Shown here piece by piece: positions 1-9,389 of a stretch of 9,389 nucleotides of DNA. The notes below the pieces were generated by a model that was not told where the DNA came from, made no database searches, and was given only the letters and a program-made list of their open reading frames with translations. Each line of letters begins with the position of its first letter. The stretch's first letter is position 1. The DNA is from Chloroflexota bacterium. GTDB taxonomy: Bacteria > Chloroflexota > Limnocylindria > Limnocylindrales > CSP1-4. A program made the translations under genes and the position numbers. The DNA is taken from assembly GCA_021814735.1 (NCBI GenBank), contig JAKAHX010000034.1, positions 1 through 9,389 of the forward strand, given 5' to 3'.

Positions 1-5353
<5,353 letters not shown>

Positions 5354-5359
5354 GAACCG

Positions 5360-5392
5360 CTCCTTGACGGAGGAGGAGGGAGGAAAGGGGGG
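5360..5392 (-). promoter_or_regulatory. rpoB ribosome binding site with pyrimidine tract upstream
   Basis: In the mRNA, AAGGAG (5360-5365) stands 6 nt before the rpoB ATG. Directly upstream is an unbroken 24-nt pyrimidine tract (5369-5392) made largely of CUCC/UCCUCC repeats. CUCC at 5369-5372 is complementary to GGAG of the ribosome binding site across a 5-nt loop (GUCAA), so the tract could mask the site. The tract is seen directly; masking is inference and the 4-bp helix is weak. Confidence 0.6.
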
Positions 5393-5411
5393 CCGCGCTC
5401 ACAGACCGAAC

Positions 5412-5439
5412 AGAATACCATGCCGGCGGCCTGTGTCAA
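5412..5439 (-). promoter_or_regulatory. Predicted internal sigma70-type promoter for rpoB
   Basis: On the minus strand a perfect TTGACA (5439-5434) is followed after 16 nt by TATTCT (5417-5412), and a TG pair one base before the -10 box gives an extended -10 (TGGTATTCT). Transcription would start near 5405, leaving a leader of about 50 nt before the rpoB ATG. The site is conspicuously less GC-rich than its surroundings, which makes a chance -35 match less likely. An internal promoter in front of rpoB would let the polymerase genes be expressed independently of the ribosomal protein genes. It is predicted from the sequence only. Confidence 0.65.
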
Positions 5440-5463
5440 ACAGCCAGCCCGCGCTCCCGACAG

Positions 5464-5503
5464 GACGAGGGAGCAGGCGCCCAGGGGCACCCGCTCCCTC
5501 GCC
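5464..5503 (-). promoter_or_regulatory. Long stem-loop after rplL (attenuator or mRNA processing site)
   Basis: The transcript can form 18 continuous base pairs closed by a 4-nt CCUG loop. The core arms are CGAGGGAGC and GCTCCCTCG (5466-5474 with 5493-5501), continued inward by seven pairs and outward by two more. Two of the inner pairs and one outer pair are G-U wobbles in the minus-strand RNA, whereas the same positions are A-C mismatches on the plus strand, which fits a structure acting in the operon mRNA. No U-run follows, so a classical rho-independent terminator is unlikely. In E. coli the rplL-rpoB space contains a partial terminator and an RNase III site; this could be the functional counterpart. 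Confidence 0.7.
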
Positions 5504-5506
5504 GCA

Positions 5507-5532
5507 CGCCCGGGGCCGAACGCTCCCGGGCG
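5507..5532 (-). promoter_or_regulatory. Second stem-loop directly after the rplL stop
   Basis: Perfect 8-bp inverted repeat CGCCCGGG / CCCGGGCG (5507-5514 and 5525-5532) with a 10-nt loop. It begins 6 nt after the rplL stop codon and ends 3 nt before the larger hairpin at 5464-5503, so the two form a tandem pair. Possible roles are protection of the rplL mRNA 3' end or slowing of RNA polymerase. Structure is seen; role is inferred. Confidence 0.5.
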
Positions 5533-5538
5533 CCGTGG

Positions 5539-5928
<390 letters not shown>

Positions 5929-6020
5929 GGTACGTGCTCTCCGTTCGTGTCCGTCTGGTTCGGGATGGATGTCCGTGGCGTGGCGTGCCCGTCGCGGCGT
6001 GGGCCGCCGGGCGCTCGCGT

Positions 6021-6054
6021 CGGGCGGCCGCGGGCGTGACGCCCGCACCGCCCG
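6021..6054 (-). promoter_or_regulatory. Stem-loop in the rplJ-rplL gap
   Basis: Two nested perfect 7-bp arms: CGGGCGG (6021-6027) with CCGCCCG (6048-6054), and GCGGGCG (6030-6036) with CGCCCGC (6040-6046). They are separated by a small 2x1 internal loop and closed by a 3-nt loop. The result is 14 bp of almost pure G-C pairing, beginning 6 nt after the rplJ stop codon. There is no U-tract downstream, so termination is not supported. It may stabilise or separate the rplL part of the message, since L7/L12 is made in excess over L10. Confidence 0.6.
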
Positions 6055-6060
6055 GCCGCC

Positions 6061-6597
6061 TCACGCGGCCCGGTCGGCGCCGCCCGCCCGCTGCTCCTGG
6101 AGCTGGGCCAGCGCATAGCCCAGGTTCCGCAGCGGCGCGGCGAGGAGCCCTGCCATCGTCGACAGCGGTGAACCGACTGCCCCGGCCAGCTGGCCGAGCA
6201 GCTGCTCCCGCGGAGGCAGCGAGGCGAGGGTCGTCACGTCGTCGGCGCCGATGCGCCGCTGCCGGAGCACCGCCCCGCGCACCTTGAGGCTGCGGTAGGG
6301 ACGGATGGCATCGAGCAGCGCGCGCGCCACGGCCGACTCGTCGCCGGAGCCGAGCGCCAGCGCCGTGGGGCCGTCCAGGAGGGGTCCGAGCTCGGACTTC
6401 CCGGCCTGCTCCGCGGCGATCTTCGCCAGGCGGTTCTTGACGACGCGGTACGTGACGCCGGACGGCCGCAGGGACCTGCGGATGGCGGCCAGGTCGGCGA
6501 CGGTGAGGCCACGGTAGTCGGTGACGATCGATGCGGACGCGGCCGAGAACTCCTCGGTCAGGGCCGCCACGGTCGCCCGCTTGGCCTCGGTGGGCAT
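6061..6597 (-). CDS. rplJ: Ribosomal protein uL10
   Basis: Base of the ribosomal stalk, 178 residues; it binds 23S rRNA and carries L7/L12 dimers on its C-terminal helix. Recognised by the N-terminal rRNA-binding domain (MPTEAKRATVAALTEEF, then VTDYRGLTVADLAAIRRSLR at about 25-44 and VTYRVVKNRLAKIA at 48-61), the GPTALAL block at 76-82, and a C-terminal helix (APLRNLGYALAQLQ at about 154-167) that would bind L7/L12. The ATG at 6597 has a very strong AAAGGAGG (6602-6609) close upstream. An in-frame ATG at 6663 would place 22 odd residues before it and is not preferred. In many bacteria the L10-L7/L12 complex represses its own mRNA at an upstream leader, and such a leader is visible here. Confidence 0.97.
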   Translation of the reverse strand: MPTEAKRATVAALTEEFSAASASIVTDYRGLTVADLAAIRRSLRPSGVTYRVVKNRLAKIAAEQAGKSELGPLLDGPTALALGSGDESAVARALLDAIRPYRSLKVRGAVLRQRRIGADDVTTLASLPPREQLLGQLAGAVGSPLSTMAGLLAAPLRNLGYALAQLQEQRAGGADRAA

Positions 6598-6927
6598 GAG
6601 CCCTCCTTTCCTGTCGGACGCCTGGCTGGCAGGCGCCCCTGCGTCGTTCCGCGAGGGGCGCACGCGCCCGGGCAGAGGACCCGAACGATGAGCGTGCCTC
6701 GGCGGGCCCGCACGTCACCGGGCCAGGGCCCGGTCGCCGTGCGATTTCGGTCGCCCCTCACGGGGCAGGCACCCGCTGTCTGCGGCGGAACGGTCTTCGA
6801 TTGGTCGCGGCGCCCGGCAGTGCCGGCGTCGCTCGTCAGGTGGCTCCGTCATCGGCGGAGCGGTCCGCGCGGATCGTCCGCCCGCGCGAGCGGCCCCGGC
6901 GCCGGCCCCGCGGCACCGGGACAGGAG
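6598..6927 (-). promoter_or_regulatory. L10 leader: autoregulatory 5' region of rplJ-rplL
   Basis: This 330-nt stretch without a gene separates rplA from rplJ. Its core carries two sequence blocks that match my memory of the bacterial L10 leader: CCGCAGACAGCGGGTGCC (6785-6768) and CCCGCCGAGG (6706-6697), preceded by a CGAAGACCG block (6799-6791). The blocks flank two local hairpins: GCCCC-GUGA-GGGGC with a GNRA-type loop (6766-6753), and ACCGGGC-CCUG-GCCCGGU (6734-6717). Nearer the gene a CGCCTG/CAGGCG hairpin lies before the ribosome binding site. In known cases L10 bound to L7/L12 recognises a kink-turn here and lowers expression of the stalk proteins. The 6840-6927 part is very GC-rich with further small inverted repeats and shows no promoter I can support. 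Confidence 0.85.
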
Positions 6928-7638
6928 CTAGGCCTGGCTGGCCACGGCCAGCAAGGCGGGCACGTCCACGCGGATGCCGGGGCCCATGGTCGAGGCCACG
7001 GTGAGCCCGCGGAAGTACTGCCCCTTGGCCGCGGACGGCTTGGCGCGGTTCACGGCATCGACCAGCGTGGCGAGGTTCTCCACCAGCTGGCCCTCCTCGA
7101 ACGAGGTCTTCCCGAAGCGGGCATGGATGATCCCGCCCTTGTCGACCTTGAACTCGACCCGGCCCGCTTTCACCTCGCGGATGGCCCTGGCCAGGTCGAA
7201 CGTGATGGTCCCCGACTTGGGGTTCGGCATGAGCCCGCGGCGGCCAAGGATCTTCCCGAGCCGGCCCACCATGCCCATCATGTCGGGCGTCGCGAGGGCA
7301 ACATCGAACTCCAGCCAGCCGGCCTCGATCTTCTTGACCAGGTCCTCGCCGCCCACGATGTCCGCGCCGGCGTCCGTGGCCTCGCGCGCCTTCTCGCCCT
7401 GGGCGAAGACGAGCACCCGGACCTGGCGTCCCGTGCCGTGGGGAAGGACCACCGTGCCGCGCACCATCTGGTCGGCGTGTCGAGGATCGACACCCAGCCG
7501 GATGTGCACCTCGGCCGTCGCGTCGAAGGCCACGACCGTGGTCTGCTTCAGGAGGGCCGCCGCCTCGGCCGGGGGGTACACGCGCTCGCGCTCGACGAGC
7601 TTGGCTGCGTCGAGGTACTTCTTGCCGTGGTTCGCCAT
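6928..7638 (-). CDS. rplA: Ribosomal protein uL1
   Basis: Protein of the mobile L1 stalk near the ribosomal E site, where it helps tRNA leave; 236 residues, the usual length. The N-terminal lysine-rich helix ([18 protein letters not shown]) leads into the domain with [20 protein letters not shown] (38-57) and the [11 protein letters not shown] block (60-70). The family signature [14 protein letters not shown] (131-144) is intact. The C-terminus has [18 protein letters not shown] (208-225), the STMGPGIR stretch being typical. The ATG at 7638 is preceded by AAGGGAG (7643-7649) at 4 nt. In E. coli L1 represses the rplK-rplA message by binding near the rplK start; I cannot identify such a target here, since the nusG-rplK gap is only 18 nt. 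The gene ends at the L10 leader. Confidence 0.98.
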   Translation of the reverse strand: MANHGKKYLDAAKLVERERVYPPAEAAALLKQTTVVAFDATAEVHIRLGVDPRHADQMVRGTVVLPHGTGRQVRVLVFAQGEKAREATDAGADIVGGEDLVKKIEAGWLEFDVALATPDMMGMVGRLGKILGRRGLMPNPKSGTITFDLARAIREVKAGRVEFKVDKGGIIHARFGKTSFEEGQLVENLATLVDAVNRAKPSAAKGQYFRGLTVASTMGPGIRVDVPALLAVASQA

Positions 7639-7652
7639 GTCGCTCCCTTCTC

Positions 7653-7668
7653 GGCCGCCCAGGCGGCC
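7653..7668 (-). promoter_or_regulatory. Small hairpin just upstream of the rplA ribosome binding site
   Basis: GGCCGCC-CA-GGCGGCC (7653-7668), a perfect inverted repeat, ends 3 nt before the AAGGGAG of rplA in the mRNA. Depending on loop size it makes 6-7 G-C pairs. Its position beside the ribosome binding site would suit translational control or coupling to rplK, but the sequence alone does not show this. Confidence 0.4.
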
Positions 7669-7758
7669 TCCCCTCTGAACGCGGGGTGTGCGGGCCGGGT
7701 CACACGCGGGATCCCGCCCGGCGGCCCCCGGCCGGAGCCGCGGCGGGTGAACAGCGGT

Positions 7759-7777
7759 GGCCGGTCGAGGACCGGCC
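7759..7777 (-). promoter_or_regulatory. Stem-loop directly after the rplK stop
   Basis: GGCCGGTC-GAG-GACCGGCC is a perfect 8-bp inverted repeat with a 3-nt loop, starting 5 nt after the rplK stop codon. No run of U follows in the RNA. It resembles the hairpins after rplJ, rplL and rpoB in position and strength. A shorter palindrome, GCGGGATCCCGC (7706-7717), lies further into the same 144-nt gap. Confidence 0.5.
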
Positions 7778-7782
7778 CGGGG

Positions 7783-8205
7783 TCAGCCGACGACCTCGAT
7801 GCCCATCGACCGTGCGGTCCCCTCGATCATCCGCGCCGCGGCGTCGAGATCGCTGGCGTTGAGGTCGGCGAGCTTGGTCTGCGCGATCTCGCGGCACTGC
7901 GCGCGCGTCACGGTCCCGGCCCTGGTCCGGCCGGGCGTGGCCGAGCCGCGCTCGACGCCGGCCGCCTTGCGGAGCAGGTCCGCCGCGGGGGGCGTCTTCA
8001 GGACGAACGTGAAGGACCGGTCCTCGTAGACCGTGATCTGGGCCGGGATCACCTGCCCGACCTGGCCGGCTGTCTTCTCGTTGTAGGACTTGCAGAACTC
8101 GACGACGTTGATGTGCGGGCCGAGCGCGGTCCCGACCGGCGGCGCGGGTGTCGCCTTGCCGGCGGGCAACTGCAGGGTCAGCACGACTCGGATCTTCTTG
8201 GCCAC
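7783..8205 (-). CDS. rplK: Ribosomal protein uL11
   Basis: Protein of the GTPase-associated centre of the large subunit, 140 residues. It binds the 1070 region of 23S rRNA with its C-terminal domain and contacts elongation factors with its N-terminal domain. Recognised by [20 protein letters not shown], the proline loop PPVGTALG (22-29), FCKSYNEKT (37-45), [19 protein letters not shown] (60-78) and the C-terminal [11 protein letters not shown] (128-138). The start is GTG at 8205, fixed by the conserved MAKK N-terminus; only a weak AGAGG is seen about 10 nt upstream, so coupling to nusG 18 nt before it is likely. Against E. coli L11 there is a one-residue gap after H31 where a conserved Gly normally stands, and Thr replaces Pro26. 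Confidence 0.98.
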   Translation of the reverse strand: MAKKIRVVLTLQLPAGKATPAPPVGTALGPHINVVEFCKSYNEKTAGQVGQVIPAQITVYEDRSFTFVLKTPPAADLLRKAAGVERGSATPGRTRAGTVTRAQCREIAQTKLADLNASDLDAAARMIEGTARSMGIEVVG

Positions 8206-8223
8206 GAACTCGCTGCCTCTCGG

Positions 8224-8796
8224 TTAGAGCTTCTCGACCTGGAGGAAGTCGAGCTCGACGGGCGTCTCGCGGCCGAAGATGCTCACCAGCACCTTGACCT
8301 TGTTCCGCTCCGGGTTGACCTCGTCCACCGTGCCGATGAACTCGGCGAACGGGCCGTCGGTCACGCGGACGCTCTGGCCCTTGGTGAATGCGACGCGGTA
8401 CTTGGGCGCCTCCACGCCCATCTGCCGCAGGATCTGCTTGACCTCGTGCTCGGCCAGCGGGACCGGCTCGCTGCGGGTGCCCGGGATGTTGCCGCCGCCC
8501 ACGAAGCTGGTCACGCCAGGGGTGTTGCGCACCACGAACCAGGACTCCGGGTCGAGGATCATCTCGACGAGCACGTAGCCCGGGTACACCTTCTTCTGGA
8601 CGGTGTGGCGCTGTCCCTGGCGGATCTCGATCTCGTCCTCCATCGGGACCAGGACCTGGAAGATGCGGTCATCCATGCCCATCGACTCGATGCGGTGCTC
8701 GAGGTTCGCCTTCACCTTGTTCTCGTAGCCCGAGTAGGTGTGGATGACGTACCAGTGCTTCTCGGGGCGGGCGGCGGTGGTGTCGGGCACGGACAT
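8224..8796 (-). CDS. nusG: Transcription elongation/antitermination factor NusG
   Basis: NusG, 190 residues. Its N-terminal domain binds RNA polymerase at the beta' clamp helices, and its C-terminal KOW domain binds ribosomal S10 or Rho, linking transcription with translation or termination. The NGN domain starts at [20 protein letters not shown] (13-32) and includes [12 protein letters not shown] (68-79) and [12 protein letters not shown] (89-100). The KOW domain is at about 137-190 ([25 protein letters not shown]), with the standard C-terminus FLQVEKL. The start at 8796 is 2 nt after the secE stop (TGA-CC-ATG) and has no clear ribosome binding site, so translation is probably coupled to secE. 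The longer in-frame start at 8949 would read through the secE region and is rejected. Confidence 0.98.
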   Translation of the reverse strand: MSVPDTTAARPEKHWYVIHTYSGYENKVKANLEHRIESMGMDDRIFQVLVPMEDEIEIRQGQRHTVQKKVYPGYVLVEMILDPESWFVVRNTPGVTSFVGGGNIPGTRSEPVPLAEHEVKQILRQMGVEAPKYRVAFTKGQSVRVTDGPFAEFIGTVDEVNPERNKVKVLVSIFGRETPVELDFLQVEKL

Positions 8797-8798
8797 GG

Positions 8799-8981
8799 TC
8801 AGGCGGTCAGGAACTGGACGACCTGCGTGAACAGGACGTCGAACACGGTGATGTAGATCCCGATGGCCGCGCTGATGACGAGCACCAGCACGGTGAGGTT
8901 GCGCGTCTGCTCCCGGGTGGGCCAGGTGACCTTCTTCAGTTCGGACCACGCCTCGTTGATGAATTGGCGGATGCGGTCCAC
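8799..8981 (-). CDS. secE: Preprotein translocase subunit SecE
   Basis: Small membrane subunit of the SecYEG export channel, 60 residues: the short single-span form found in most bacteria outside the gamma-proteobacteria. The cytoplasmic amphipathic part [21 protein letters not shown] (2-22) carries the family motif [12 protein letters not shown], followed by one membrane span at about 29-58 ([19 protein letters not shown]). The start is taken as GTG at 8981, the usual distance before the motif; AAAGGG (8994-8999) lies upstream at slightly long spacing. The in-frame ATG at 9047 is inside the tRNA-Trp gene and cannot be the start of a mature message. It sits between the tRNA and nusG, the order common in many bacteria. 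Confidence 0.93.
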   Translation of the reverse strand: MDRIRQFINEAWSELKKVTWPTREQTRNLTVLVLVISAAIGIYITVFDVLFTQVVQFLTA

Positions 8982-9017
8982 GGGTGGCGGTGTCCCTTTC
9001 GATCTGTCAGGGGAAGA

Positions 9018-9093
9018 TGGCAGGCGCGGCCGGACTCGAACCGACAACCACTGGTTTTGGAGACCAGAGCTCTACCAATTGAGCTACGCGCCT
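9018..9093 (-). tRNA. trnW: tRNA-Trp (anticodon CCA)
   Basis: A 76-nt cloverleaf is complete by eye. The acceptor stem is AGGCGCG/CGCGCCT, the D arm GCTC-AATTGGTA-GAGC, the anticodon arm CTGGT-CTCCAAA-ACCAG with anticodon CCA, the T arm GTCGG-TTCGAGT-CCGGC, and G is the discriminator base as expected for bacterial tRNA-Trp. The 3' CCA is encoded. It lies 13 nt after rpmG and 36 nt before secE in the same direction, so it is probably cut from the common transcript by RNase P and a 3' nuclease. Confidence 0.98.
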
Positions 9094-9106
9094 GTGGTGA
9101 CCTCCC

Positions 9107-9271
9107 CTACTTCGCCTCGCGGTGCAGCGTGTGGCGGCGGCACCGGGGGCAGTACTTCCGGAGCTCGATGCGCCCCGGGTCGTTCTTCTTGTTCTTCTCG
9201 GTCGTGTACGTCCGCTCCTTGCACTCCGTGCAGGCGAGCTGGATGACCGGCCGGTTCTCGACCTTCGCCAT
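9107..9271 (-). CDS. rpmG: Ribosomal protein bL33
   Basis: Small large-subunit ribosomal protein of 54 residues. It carries two CxxC pairs, C14-x-x-C17 and C41-x-x-C44, so it is the zinc-binding (C+) form of the L33 family. Other typical features are [23 protein letters not shown] across 22-44 and the basic C-terminus [10 protein letters not shown]. In several bacteria the C+ form is exchanged for a cysteine-free paralogue under zinc shortage; none is visible in this window. The ATG at 9271 is 3 nt after the tuf stop, and the GGAG used for initiation overlaps the last tuf codons, pointing to translational coupling. Confidence 0.97.
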   Translation of the reverse strand: MAKVENRPVIQLACTECKERTYTTEKNKKNDPGRIELRKYCPRCRRHTLHREAK

Positions 9272-9274
9272 GCC

Positions 9275-9389
9275 CTACTCCAGGATGCTGGTGATCGCGC
9301 CGGCGCCCACGGTGTGGCCGCCCTCGCGGATCGCGAAGCGCTGCCCGGTCTCGAGCGCGATGGGGGTGATGAGCTCCACCGTCATGTCC
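9275..9389 (-). CDS. tuf: Elongation factor EF-Tu (3' end only)
   Basis: Only the last 37 codons and the stop are inside the window; the rest lies beyond base 9389. The peptide [20 protein letters not shown] leads into [17 protein letters not shown], which is the C-terminal beta-barrel (domain 3) of EF-Tu, including the conserved FAIREGG-TVGAG motif. EF-Tu delivers aminoacyl-tRNA to the ribosome as a GTP complex. A tuf copy directly before rpmG-tRNA-Trp-secE is a known arrangement in several phyla. Whether this is the only tuf copy cannot be told here. Confidence 0.97.
   Translation of the reverse strand, partial: DMTVELITPIALETGQRFAIREGGHTVGAGAITSILE

Noticed and set aside
5464..5532. Rho-independent terminator between rplL and rpoB
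   Set aside because: The hairpins are strong but the RNA continues CCUGUCGGGAGC with no U-run, so full intrinsic termination is not supported; kept as an attenuator or processing candidate.
5929..6048. Extended start for rplL at 6048
   Set aside because: The added 40 residues are Arg/Pro-rich translation of the intergenic hairpin, while L7/L12 begins typically at [10 protein letters not shown].
6598..6663. Extended start for rplJ at 6663, adding 22 residues
   Set aside because: The strong AAAGGAGG at 6602-6609 and the family's usual MPTEAK-like N-terminus both point to 6597; the extra residues resemble no L10.
8206..8223. L1 autoregulatory site before rplK, as in E. coli
   Set aside because: Only 18 nt separate nusG and rplK, and I see no structure like the 23S rRNA L1 site there.
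8797..8949. Extended start for nusG at 8949
   Set aside because: It would read secE in another frame; the product before MSVPD has no family similarity, and the TGA-CC-ATG junction is a normal coupled start.

Overview
The window is one co-directional block of core transcription and translation genes, all on the minus strand. Read in the direction of transcription (high to low coordinates) the order is: tuf (3' end only) - rpmG - tRNA-Trp - secE - nusG - rplK - rplA - L10 leader RNA - rplJ - rplL - rpoB - rpoC (5' part only). Every gene belongs to a well-known family. I found no phage, insertion sequence, CRISPR array or toxin system, and no unknown gene system. The DNA is very GC-rich, and many long plus-strand reading frames are antisense shadows of the real genes.

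The gene order, the tRNA-Trp between rpmG and secE, a RpoB of 1164 residues without the large gamma-proteobacterial insertions, and a RpoC with a long charged coiled-coil insertion suggest a high-GC bacterium outside the Proteobacteria. Chloroflexota (a Limnocylindria/Ellin6529-like lineage) is my first guess and a deep actinobacterial line such as Thermoleophilia the second. This is inference from memory of the families; no search was run.

Region by region: 9275-9389 holds the EF-Tu C-terminus, and rpmG starts 3 nt after it. The tRNA-Trp (9018-9093) has its CCA encoded. secE and nusG are almost fused (TGA-CC-ATG), and nusG and rplK are 18 nt apart. The gaps then become longer and hold RNA structure: 144 nt between rplK and rplA, 330 nt before rplJ with an L10-type autoregulatory leader, 132 nt between rplJ and rplL with a strong stem-loop, 185 nt between rplL and rpoB with two tandem stem-loops followed by a good sigma70-type promoter, and 105 nt between rpoB and rpoC with another stem-loop.

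Together these genes make the large-subunit GTPase-associated centre and stalk (L11, L10, L7/L12), the L1 stalk protein, L33, part of the protein-export channel (SecE), the elongation factor NusG, EF-Tu, and the two catalytic RNA polymerase subunits. The layout suggests ribosomal protein synthesis set by the L10 leader, with RNA polymerase subunit synthesis uncoupled from it by the rplL-rpoB hairpins and the internal rpoB promoter. The most notable oddities are a Ser in RpoB at the E. coli His526 rifampicin position, a one-residue deletion plus a Pro-to-Thr change in the thiostrepton-contacting loop of L11, and the size of the RpoC insertion.
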